From Enhygromyxa salina (GTDB lineage Bacteria > Myxococcota_A > Polyangia > Nannocystales > Nannocystaceae): a stretch of 64,000 bases of DNA. The stretch covers positions 17,311 through 81,310 of the forward strand of contig NZ_PVNK01000269.1 of NCBI RefSeq assembly GCF_002994615.1. Reading direction: 5' to 3'. This document shows positions 18,384-25,684 of the stretch, in pieces; position 1 is the first letter of the stretch, and every line of letters begins with the position of its first letter. A model generated the notes under the pieces. The model did not search any database. It saw only the letters and a list, made by a program, of their open reading frames with translations, and was not told the origin of the DNA. A program made the translations under genes and the position numbers.

Positions 18384-19981
18384 CCCTGGGGCCTCGCGCG
18401 CAGGAGCATGTCGGCGGCGCGGTAGCCGATCAGCATGCTCGGCGCGTTGAGAGCCGAGACCGGCACGACCGGGATCACCGAGGCGTCGGCGACCCGCAGG
18501 CCCTCGACTCCCCGGACCCGCAGCTGCTCGTCGACCACCCCGCGGCCGTCGGCGCCCAGCTCACAGGTGCCCGCGAAGTGGTAGGTCGTCATCGCGTTGG
18601 CGCGGACGAAGCCCTCGAGCAGCTTGGTCGAGGTCATCCAGCGGCCCGGGAACAGCTCCTGCGCGCCCCACTCGCGCAGCGCGGGCGCGCCCGTGATGCG
18701 CCGCGCGAGGCGGATCCCTTCGACGAGGGTCTCGAGGTCTTCGGAGTCGCTAAAGTAGCCCGGATCGATCCGCGCCGGGTCCTCGGCCCGCGGTCCGCCG
18801 AGCCTCACGCGGCCGCGGCTCTTGGGCTTGCCGAGGATCACGACCATCCCGTAGAGCCGGGCGACGAAGCTGCGCACGAGCTCGCGCTCGAACGCGAGCG
18901 AGACGGCGCCACGGATCCCCTCGGGCAGCGGCGAGCGCTCGCGCAGCGAGGGCGGCAAGACCAGGGTCGGGAGCAGGCGCATCATCATCTCGCGCAGGCT
19001 CGAGCGGGCCGGATAGAACACGTAGCAGGTGTCGGGCTGACCCGGGCGCAGCTCGCTGGCCTCGTTGGCCCGAGCGAAGCCGTAGAGCTGCGGGTACTTG
19101 GCGTCGACCTCACGCCGACCGCGGTAAAACAGCGAGATGTTGGGGTGGTCCTGGAAGTTCTCGCCGACGGCGGGCTGATCGAGGGCGACCTCGATCCCGT
19201 GGCGGCGGAGGTCGGACCTCGGCCCGACGCCCGAGAGCATCAACAGCTTGGCGCTCTCGACCGCGCCCGCGCACAGCACGACCTCGCGCCCGACCTTCAC
19301 GCGCACGGTCGCGCCGCCCTGCTCGTACTCGACGGCCTCGACCTTGCGGTCCGCGTTGATCACGACCCGCCGGACCCGCGCCCCGGTCTCGATCTCGAGC
19401 TCGCCGCGCTCGCGGGCGGGGGCCAAGAACGCCGCGTAGGAGCTGCGTCGCTCGGCCCCGCGGTAATTCATGCGCTCGTAGCCGAGGCACTCGTCGAGGT
19501 CGCCGTCGTCGAGGTCTGGCTTGCGGCGAAGGCCCGCGTCCACGGCGGCCTCGATGCAGGCCTCGGTGAAGGCCGTTGGCTCGCGCGGGCGCGGATCGAT
19601 GACCCGCTCCATCCGCTCTTAGTCACCGACGACCTCCGACCAGCGCCAGCTCGGCACGCCCCAGTCGTCGAAGTCCGACACCGAGCTGCGCAGGTAGACC
19701 ATCGCGTTGATCGCCCCGCTGCCGCCGAGGCCCCGGCCGGAGCCGACGAACATCGACTTGCCGAGGCACCCGGGCTGGGGCGTCGTGTACTTCGACCACA
19801 TCACGCGGTCGTTGATGAACGCGTCCTTGTAGCCGTCGACGATCAGGGTCTCGGGGTTGTCCTCGCCGCGCTCGCCGAGCTCGAGCAGCAGCACGCTCGC
19901 GTCGCTCTCGCTCGCCAGCCGCGCCGCGACGACGCACCCGGCCGAGCCCCCTCCGATGACGACGTAGTCGAAGCTTCGCAC
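18380..19981 (-). pseudogene. GMC-family FAD oxidoreductase interrupted by one in-frame TAA
   Basis: The minus-strand frame from GTG 19981 encodes F-D-Y-V-V-I-G-G-G-S-A-G (FAD-binding) and G-S-G-R-G-L-G-G-S-G-A-I-N, reaching S-E-V-V-G-D before TAA at 19621-19619. The same frame continues with E-R-M-E-R-V and runs intact to the end, with V-L-C-A-G-A-V-E-S-A-K, A-V-G-E-N-F-Q-D-H-P, T-T-Y-H-F-A-G-T-C and V-A-D-A-S-V-I-P. No frameshift is involved. One base change (for example TAC to TAA) explains it. Full length would be about 533 residues, normal for choline-dehydrogenase-like GMC enzymes. Both halves look otherwise undamaged, so the mutation is recent, a base error, or read through. The region 19982-20010 has TTGACC-17 bp-AATCAT as a possible promoter. 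Confidence 0.8.
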
Positions 19982-20090
19982 TCGGCGATGATTCGCAGCC
20001 GCCCCGGCCCGGTCAAGCAACGAGGGTCACATCGTCCGGCCGGGCTTGACCGCGCGCGGCGGGCCTGAGCATCCTCGCCCGAGCCGAGCC

Positions 20091-20873
20091 ATGTCCGTCG
20101 AGGTCAAGACCACCAAGGAGATCGAGGGCATGCGCGCCGCGTGTGCGTTCGCGGCCTCGGTCCTCGACTTCATCCGCCCCCACGTCCAGGCGGGCGTGAC
20201 GACCGGCGAGCTCGACCGCCTGTGTCACGAGTACATCGTCGATCACGGCGCCTACCCGGGCCCGCTCAACTACAAGGGCTTCCCCAAGTCGATCTGCACC
20301 TCGGTCAACGAGGTCATCTGCCACGGCGTCCCCGGACCGCAGATCTTGGCCGATGGCGACATCCTCAACATCGACGTCGCGACGATCGTCGACGGGTGGT
20401 TTGGCGACACGTCCGAGATGTACACCGTCGGCGAGATCAGCGACGCCGCGCGCAGGCTGATCGACGTGACCCGCCGCGCGATGTGGCGCGGGATCGAGGA
20501 GGTCGCGCCGGGCAAGACGATCGGCGACATCGGGGCGGCGATCTACGACTACGCCCACCGCGAGCACAACTACGGGATCGTCGAGCAATTTTGCGGCCAC
20601 GGGATCGGCCGCGAGATGCACATGGCTCCGCAGGTCCCCCACGTCGGCAGGCGCGGGGCGGGCGTGCGCCTGCGCGCGGGGATGACCTTCACGATCGAGC
20701 CGATGCTCAACGAGGGCAAGGCGGGCTGCGAGGTCCTGCGTGACAAGTGGACCGCGGTCACCCCCGACCGCAAGCTCAGCGCTCAGACCGAGCACACGAT
20801 CCTGGTCACCGAGGGCGGCTACGAAGTGCTGACTTTGCGCGAGAGCGCGTGGCGTCCCTCCGCGGGCCGTTGA
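20091..20873 (+). CDS. map: methionine aminopeptidase, type I
   Basis: A 260-residue peptidase that removes the initiator methionine. All five metal ligands are visible in context: N-I-D-V-A-T-I-V-D-G-W-F-G-D-T-S (two Asp), G-H-G-I-G-R-E-M-H (His), F-T-I-E-P-M (Glu) and Q-T-E-H-T-I-L (Glu). The substrate-site C-H-G-V-P is also present. The N-terminal SH3-binding or zinc extension of some family members is absent, as usual in bacteria. The TGA stop at 20871 is the first base triplet of an inverted repeat. Expected to be essential if it is the only copy. Confidence 0.95.
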   Translation: MSVEVKTTKEIEGMRAACAFAASVLDFIRPHVQAGVTTGELDRLCHEYIVDHGAYPGPLNYKGFPKSICTSVNEVICHGVPGPQILADGDILNIDVATIVDGWFGDTSEMYTVGEISDAARRLIDVTRRAMWRGIEEVAPGKTIGDIGAAIYDYAHREHNYGIVEQFCGHGIGREMHMAPQVPHVGRRGAGVRLRAGMTFTIEPMLNEGKAGCEVLRDKWTAVTPDRKLSAQTEHTILVTEGGYEVLTLRESAWRPSAGR

Positions 20874-20894
20874 ACACGGCCCACATCGTGTTCA
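20871..20894 (+). terminator. hairpin overlapping the map stop codon
   Basis: TGAACACG - 8 nt - CGTGTTCA: perfect 8-bp arms that start at the map TGA. There is no T-run, so it may be a weak terminator of map or an operator for the next gene, whose start is 32 bp downstream. Confidence 0.4.
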
Positions 20895-20925
20895 GCGGCC
20901 TCCTAGAACATGGCATGATGCTGAG

Positions 20926-22407
20926 GTGCAGCACCCTCGGCACGTCGTGTTCGCTCTGAGCCTCACCCTCGCTTGCCAAGACGACACGACCGCCGCGCCG
21001 AGCGACACGAGCGAGAGCTCGACCAGCGAAGACGGCCCGAGCGAGTCGACCACCGACGAGTCGGGCAGCGACGAGGAGTCGAGCGCCGAAGAGACCGAGA
21101 CTGGCGAGCCGGGCCCCTACTGCGGCGACGGCAACCTCGACATCCTCGAGGAGTGCGACGACGGCAACAACGACGACGACGACGGCTGCTCGAACACCTG
21201 CGAGTCCGACTGCGGGATCGAGTTTTGGCTCGACATCACGCTGCCCGAGGGCTGGTTTGACGTCCAGCTGATGCGGGCGAGCCCCGAGGGCCGGATCGAG
21301 CTCGCGGGTGACGTCGCGGCCGCCGGGCAGATCGGGCGGCTGCGTTACGCCAGCTACGTTGACAGCGAGTTCGAGACCGCAATCCAGACCGCGCCGCTCG
21401 GAAACTCGGGGACCCTGGAGCTGCCCCAGACCCACCAGATCAGCGCGGTCGAGATCACCGAGCAGGGGGATCTGCTCGCGCTCGGCGTGACCACGGAGGT
21501 GATGGTCGTCGACGAGGCGCCGGTCGAGTCCTACTGGCTGGCGCGCTTCGCTGGCGACGATCTGTCCGCGGTCTGGCGGGTGGAGATCCCCGCCGACGGC
21601 CCCGACGACCGCCCCCTCGATCTCGCCGTGCTCGAAGGCGGCGACCCCGTGATCACCATGACCGTCGCGGTCGCCGACAACGACCGCGACATCCAGGTCC
21701 AGCGCCGGGCCTTCGCCGACGGCGCCGAGGTCTGGACCGCCAGCCACTCGGGCGAATTCAACGGCGGCTGGTCCTTCGACGAGGCCGGGCGCGTGGCCGT
21801 TGGGGCCGGAGACCGTCTGTGGGTCGCGGGCATCGTCCGCGTCGACTGGCAGACCTACAACGCGACGCTGTTCGAGCTCGACCCCGCCGACGGGGCGGCG
21901 CTGTGGACGGGGGTCCCGCTCCCGGATCCCGGCAGCTCCTACGAGCAGCGGATCTGGGACCTCGCCGCCGGCCCGGACGGCACGGTCGCGCTCGGCATCA
22001 ACATGATGGGCCCGGCGACCCAGTACCACTTCGGAGCCGCGTTCTTGTACGTGGACCAGGAGCTCGCGTGGTCTCTGACTCCCGAACAGCTCCCGTGGGA
22101 CGACGGCGGTGAGCCCTACGTCTCCCCGCGGGTGGCGATCGGCGCGGACGGAGATGTGTTGGTCACGGGCAGCTATACCCACGACTTCGACATCGCCACG
22201 GCCGCGCGCCCGTGGGTCGTCGCCCTCGCCCCCGACGGCACCCAGCTGTGCGCCGCGCGAGTCGGCGAGGGGACCGACGCCGCGGTTGTTCCGCGTAATG
22301 GTTACTTTCACGGCGGGCGCGGGGCCCTCAACCTCGACACCTACGGGCCCGGCGGCATGGGGCCCGGCAGCGACGGTAACTGGCTGGTCGGCCTCCGCGG
22401 GCCCTGA
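20926..22407 (+). CDS. Cys-rich-repeat lipoprotein with a beta-propeller-like domain
   Basis: A 493-residue predicted lipoprotein from GTG 20926: signal ending L-T-L-A-C, a Ser/Glu/Thr/Asp linker to about residue 62, then Y-C-G-D-G-N-L-D-I-L-E-E-C-D-D-G-N-N-D-D-D-D-G-C, the DUF4215 (Myxococcus Cys-rich) repeat. The remaining 400 residues hold repeated short blades with W-T-A, L-W-V-A-G and G-D-V-L-V-T-G-S, typical of PQQ/SBBP-type propellers in cell-surface proteins of this group. No enzymatic motif is seen. CATGAT lies 6 bp before the start. The frame stays open and clean to TGA 22405-22407. Confidence 0.8.
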   Translation: MQHPRHVVFALSLTLACQDDTTAAPSDTSESSTSEDGPSESTTDESGSDEESSAEETETGEPGPYCGDGNLDILEECDDGNNDDDDGCSNTCESDCGIEFWLDITLPEGWFDVQLMRASPEGRIELAGDVAAAGQIGRLRYASYVDSEFETAIQTAPLGNSGTLELPQTHQISAVEITEQGDLLALGVTTEVMVVDEAPVESYWLARFAGDDLSAVWRVEIPADGPDDRPLDLAVLEGGDPVITMTVAVADNDRDIQVQRRAFADGAEVWTASHSGEFNGGWSFDEAGRVAVGAGDRLWVAGIVRVDWQTYNATLFELDPADGAALWTGVPLPDPGSSYEQRIWDLAAGPDGTVALGINMMGPATQYHFGAAFLYVDQELAWSLTPEQLPWDDGGEPYVSPRVAIGADGDVLVTGSYTHDFDIATAARPWVVALAPDGTQLCAARVGEGTDAAVVPRNGYFHGGRGALNLDTYGPGGMGPGSDGNWLVGLRGP

Positions 22408-22565
22408 CGGGCTGTTGGGCCTAAATCAAGCGCTGAATTGAAAGAGCAGAATGACTTAGGGCGAGTATTCGCCGATAGGCGCGCGTGAACGCATCGCGCC
22501 GCGCCCGGTTCAACCCCGCGACTGGACTCCAGGTCTGGGCCGTCCCGCGCGCGGCCGCGCCAGCC

Positions 22566-23249
22566 TCAGCGTCGGCGTTCGCGGTGGGTCGAGTCTTCGA
22601 TCCGCACCGCCTTGGTCGCGAGCGCGTCAGCCTCTTCGTTGCCCTCTTGCCCGGCGTGACCGCGGACCTTGAGCAGCTCGAGGTTCGGCAGCTCGGGCAG
22701 CTTCGCCTTGATCTTGTCGATCAGCGCGACGTTCTTCTTGGCCTTCCACCCGCCGATCAACACGCCGAGCGACCACCCGCTGTCGGTATAGAGATGGATC
22801 CTGCGTTCGCGCTCGTCCTCGCCGATGTCCTCGAGCGCGCGGAGGATCGCCTTGAGCTCGGCGACGTTGTTGGTCGCCTCGCCGATGTACTCGCTGATCT
22901 CGCGGATCTTGTCGGGTCGCACGATGTGGACGCCGATCCCGGCCGGTCCGGGGTTGCCCGAGCACGCGCCGTCGGTGTGGATCACGATCGTGTTCTCGTC
23001 GGCGGGGACCTTGGGCTGCTCGCGGAGCTTGGTCGAGGGGGTCGTGGTCCGTCCGCCGAAGGCCTCGTCGGACAGGATCTCGGGCTCGCCCTCGAGCTCC
23101 TCGAAGTTCTCGCGCTGGGTCCGGTAGGACTTGGTCGCGCCTTGCTTGTAGCGGAACTCGACGAGCTCGCGCCGAACGATCGGCTTGCCGGTGTCGAGGA
23201 CGCGCACCCAGACTTTGTCGCCGCGGTAGTCGAAGGCCTTCCAGGGCAT
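22566..23249 (-). CDS. rnhA: ribonuclease HI with an N-terminal extension
   Basis: A 227-residue enzyme that cleaves the RNA strand of RNA-DNA hybrids. The catalytic domain spans about residues 85-220: H-T-D-G-A-C-S-G-N-P-G-P-A-G (first Asp), N-V-A-E-L-K-A (Glu), L-Y-T-D-S-G-W-S (second Asp), the basic W-K-A-K-K-N handle and V-R-G-H-A-G-Q-E-G-N-E-E-A-D (His and last Asp). The first 84 residues (W-K-A-F-D-Y-R-G-D-K-V-W-V-R-V) are an extra acidic/basic domain unlike the RHBD caulimovirus-type domain; their role is unknown. It is divergent from the next lipoprotein gene, with a 222-bp intergenic region. Confidence 0.9.
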   Translation of the reverse strand: MPWKAFDYRGDKVWVRVLDTGKPIVRRELVEFRYKQGATKSYRTQRENFEELEGEPEILSDEAFGGRTTTPSTKLREQPKVPADENTIVIHTDGACSGNPGPAGIGVHIVRPDKIREISEYIGEATNNVAELKAILRALEDIGEDERERRIHLYTDSGWSLGVLIGGWKAKKNVALIDKIKAKLPELPNLELLKVRGHAGQEGNEEADALATKAVRIEDSTHRERRR

Positions 23250-23471
23250 GAGCGGGCGATGGTAGCCGGGTGGGCCCGAAGCTGCACTCCGGGTCGGCCG
23301 TGCGCCGCCCTCGCAGCCTGGGAGCGCCCGATATGCCCCGAAATCGAGGGTGTTGGAGATATTCATCCGTCCAGATGTGAGCGCCCGATCGCCCGTGGCG
23401 CATTTTTCCTGCGCTGGATCGTGCACACCCGCTTGACCGCGAGAGATGCGCCCGTTTATAAGCCGACGACC
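23250..23471. promoter_or_regulatory. divergent intergenic region, rnhA / lipoprotein
   Basis: This 222-bp stretch separates the divergent rnhA and the lipoprotein at 23472. TATAAG ends 9 bp before ATG 23472, a plausible -10 box. The central 90 bp is less GC-rich than its surroundings. Nothing else is recognised. Confidence 0.35.
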
Positions 23472-24380
23472 ATGAAGCGCATCTGGACGACGTCGCTCGC
23501 CGTATCTCTGTTGGTTCTCCCCGCCTGCAAGGGGGGGGCAAGCGCCGACGCTGTCAAACTCGTGCCCGATGAGGCTGAGTTCGTCGTGGGGCTCAACCCC
23601 AAGTCGATCACCGAGTCCGAGGCGTACAAGAAGTTCGCCACGGACCTCGAGAAGGAAGATGACTTCAAGGAGGCGATGAGCGCGTTCGAGGAGTGCGACC
23701 TCAAGCCGACCGAGTTCGACGCGATCGTCATCGGCGCCAACCAGGCCGAGGAGTTCGTCGCGGTCATCGTCGGTGAGGGCATCGGCGAAGACGACAACGC
23801 TTCGTGCGTCATCAAGAAGATCCAGAAGATGAGCGGCGAGGAAGAGGCCGCCGAGGTGACCAAGGAGGACGGCAAGAAGGTCATCCAGTTCACCGACGGC
23901 CGCGCCTACCTGGTCAACAAGAACATGCTCGCGCTGTCCACGACCGCGTGGGAAGACAAGGTCGGCGAGCTGATCGACGGCAAGGGCACGCCCGCCGTCG
24001 AGAACAGCAAGAAGGATCTCTTCGGCAAGGTCGACTCCAAGGCCGCCGTGTGGTTCATCGCCGAGGTCCCGGCCGAGCTCGCTGGCATGGCCGCGATGGC
24101 TGCCCCCGAGGCGACCGAGGTCAAGACCGTGGCCGGCAGCGTCGACCTGAGCAAGGGCGCCGCCGTCAACTTCGTCGCCGGCTTCGGCGCCGAGGACAAG
24201 GCCAAGGCGACCGCCGACAAGGTCCAGGAGATGTTCGACGGCATCAAGGGCGAGGTGCCCGAGCAGTTCGCCGCCGTGGTCGAGAGCGTGAAGATCGAGG
24301 CCTCTGGCAGCGACGTGAAGTTCGCGGTCTCGGCCAGCATGGACGACCTGACCGCCGCCAAGGACATGGCCGACATGTAG
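23472..24380 (+). CDS. hypothetical lipoprotein, highly charged
   Basis: A 302-residue predicted lipoprotein: M-K-R-I-W-T-T-S signal, lipobox V-L-P-A-C, then V-P-D-E-A-E-F-V-V-G-L-N-P and alternating Lys/Glu/Asp-rich segments with few aromatic residues. The layout (K-L-V-P-D-E-A, two repeated alpha/beta halves, S-G-S-D-V-K-F-A-V-S near the end) resembles myxobacterial DUF3352-like surface lipoproteins, an uncertain comparison. Codon use is very regular (almost all third positions G or C), and a strong intrinsic terminator follows, both of which point to high expression. Confidence 0.75.
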   Translation: MKRIWTTSLAVSLLVLPACKGGASADAVKLVPDEAEFVVGLNPKSITESEAYKKFATDLEKEDDFKEAMSAFEECDLKPTEFDAIVIGANQAEEFVAVIVGEGIGEDDNASCVIKKIQKMSGEEEAAEVTKEDGKKVIQFTDGRAYLVNKNMLALSTTAWEDKVGELIDGKGTPAVENSKKDLFGKVDSKAAVWFIAEVPAELAGMAAMAAPEATEVKTVAGSVDLSKGAAVNFVAGFGAEDKAKATADKVQEMFDGIKGEVPEQFAAVVESVKIEASGSDVKFAVSASMDDLTAAKDMADM

Positions 24381-24418
24381 GAGCGATCTTCGCCCCTGTC
24401 GCCCCGTCTCGGGCGACG

Positions 24419-24454
24419 AAGAGCCCAACCCTTCGCGGTTGGGCTCTTTCGTTT
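24419..24454 (+). terminator. intrinsic terminator after the charged lipoprotein
   Basis: AAGAGCCCAACC - cttcgc - GGTTGGGCTCTT: 12-bp perfect stem, 6-nt loop, followed by TCGTTT. This is one of the three best terminators in the window. Confidence 0.85.
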
Positions 24455-24673
24455 GGGGCTGTGCTGGCGGAGCTCGATGACGGGTCGGCGCGTGCGCCTC
24501 GCTCCACGTCGGGGCCGGCGGATCGAGCATGAGCGAGCCTCAGACCCCCGACGGGCAGCTCTGAGCAGGATCTCACACGCTCGCCCTGGACGTGCCCCCC
24601 TTCCTGGGTTTGAATGCCGCCCCGCTCCTCCCGCCAGCTGCTGTTGGCGGTGCCCAACGGGAGAGAGAGATCC

Positions 24674-25024
24674 ATGTCCAAGCAATCACCACTTCAGATC
24701 GTCAACGAGAAATTCGGCTCCAAGAAGGAGCTCGCCAAGCAGCTGTCGGAGGTCCTCGAGCCCGACACCGACGAGACCAAGGACGAGCTCGCCGAGCGCC
24801 TCGGCCTGGCCTCGAACTCGAAGCTCCTGCACCTGCACGCCCTGTCCGAGAAGGTCGCCGCCCACGGTGGCCGTGACGGGCTCGTCCAGAAGGTCGCGTC
24901 GGGTGAGAACAAGTCCAACGACAAGGACTACATCCGGGCGCTGGGCGGCAAGACCCTCGGCTGGCTGGTCGACCGGGTCGAGTCGCTCGAGCGCCGAGCG
25001 AAGAAAAAGGCCAAGTCCGCGTAG
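24674..25024 (+). CDS. small basic helical protein, unknown function
   Basis: A 116-residue cytoplasmic protein that appears all-helical: I-V-N-E-K-F-G-S-K-K-E-L-A-K-Q-L, D-E-L-A-E-R-L-G-L-A-S-N-S-K-L-L, a Gly-Gly turn, Y-I-R-A-L-G-G-K-T-L-G-W-L-V-D-R-V, and a Lys/Arg-rich tail (R-R-A-K-K-K-A-K-S-A). A strong purine-rich ribosome site (GGGAGAGAGAGA) ends 3 bp before ATG 24674, unlike most genes here, and the gene has its own terminator. This suggests an abundant housekeeping or nucleic-acid-binding protein. No family is recognised. Confidence 0.75.
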   Translation: MSKQSPLQIVNEKFGSKKELAKQLSEVLEPDTDETKDELAERLGLASNSKLLHLHALSEKVAAHGGRDGLVQKVASGENKSNDKDYIRALGGKTLGWLVDRVESLERRAKKKAKSA

Positions 25025-25042
25025 TTCACGCTGCTTCGCTTC

Positions 25043-25078
25043 GAAGGCCGACTCCTCTCTCGAGGGTCGGCCTTCTCA
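25043..25078 (+). terminator. intrinsic terminator
   Basis: GAAGGCCGAC (25043-25052) pairs with GTCGGCCTTC (25066-25075) around a 13-nt loop, just after the stop of the small basic protein gene. It is followed by TCAAATT, a weak T-run. Confidence 0.75.
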
Positions 25079-25079
25079 A

Positions 25080-25098
25080 ATTCCAGCTGTACTGGAAT
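25080..25098. promoter_or_regulatory. inverted repeat at the edge of an AT-rich regulatory stretch
   Basis: ATTCCAG - ctgta - CTGGAAT, 7-bp arms, just past the terminator of the upstream gene. The following 270 bp (25080-25345) have no reading frame worth noting and are much more AT-rich than the rest of the window. They probably carry upstream control elements for the promoter at 25346. Confidence 0.35.
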
Positions 25099-25345
25099 GG
25101 GAGGGTGTCCCAAAATTCTACATTGGTTGGAATCATTTGGGCATTTCCGCTCAGCTATGCGCGAAAACGATGTACGCGTGGTCCTGAAAAGGTATTGCTG
25201 ACCATAGATTTTTCGGCTCTAGATGGGTCTGGAGGGCGACAAACGACGTGTTTTGATGTTCGGCGGGGCCAGGGATAGAGAATCGCAGCCCCACTTACCT
25301 CACCCACAAAAATCCAGTCACATGGAAATTTTTCCAATAAATTTA

Positions 25346-25374
25346 TTGACCCAAAAGTTCAGTGAGAGTAAAAA
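25346..25374 (+). promoter_or_regulatory. sigma-70-like promoter with an AT-rich upstream element
   Basis: TTGACC (25346-25351), 17 bp, TAAAAA (25369-25374), preceded by an AT tract (25324-25345) that looks like an UP element. Together with the terminator at 25639 it defines a transcript of about 290 nt. Confidence 0.65.
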
Positions 25375-25455
25375 ATATCCACGCACCGGAAACGACCTCC
25401 ACCCACATGGAAGTGAGGGAGATCGGAACCGCCACCCGCCAGGAAAGGCAGCACC

Positions 25456-25587
25456 ATGCGCTTCATTACCCAGATCGTTCGCCGAGCCACTCAGTCGAGG
25501 CCCCAGCCCAAACCCTCGATCACGCGCACCCGAGGCAAGTCGCCGCGCGCCCGGCTCCGCGAAGAAGCGCTGGCCATGCTGGCCTGA
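25456..25587 (+). CDS. 43-residue basic peptide in a compact strong transcription unit
   Basis: ATG 25456 follows AGGAAAGG by 7 nt, a good ribosome site. The peptide begins M-R-F-I-T-Q-I-V-R-R-A-T-Q and is Arg/Lys-rich in the middle (R-T-R-G-K-S-P-R-A-R-L-R), ending E-E-A-L-A-M-L-A. It is bracketed by a near-consensus promoter and a 12-bp-stem terminator, with an untranslated leader of about 75 nt. It may be an abundant small protein, or the unit may be a structured RNA with a spurious frame. No similarity is recognised. Confidence 0.5.
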   Translation: MRFITQIVRRATQSRPQPKPSITRTRGKSPRARLREEALAMLA

Positions 25588-25638
25588 CAGGCCACCGAGC
25601 TCACGGACGAGCTCGAGCACCGAGCGCGCTGGCGCTGC

Positions 25639-25674
25639 GAAGCCCGGACCCTGAAGGTCCGGGCTTCGTGTTTT
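25639..25674 (+). terminator. strong intrinsic terminator
   Basis: GAAGCCCGGACC - ctgaa - GGTCCGGGCTTC: perfect 12-bp stem, 5-nt loop, then GTGTTTT. It ends 11 bp before the start of the metallophosphoesterase-NACHT gene, so that gene must have its own promoter or depend on read-through. Confidence 0.9.
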
Positions 25675-25684
25675 AACCGCCCGG

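Noticed and set aside
23250..24530. A minus-strand frame that would extend RNase HI by over 400 residues
   Set aside because: The extra part is antisense to a well-supported lipoprotein gene and has no domain; Met 23249 gives a natural start.
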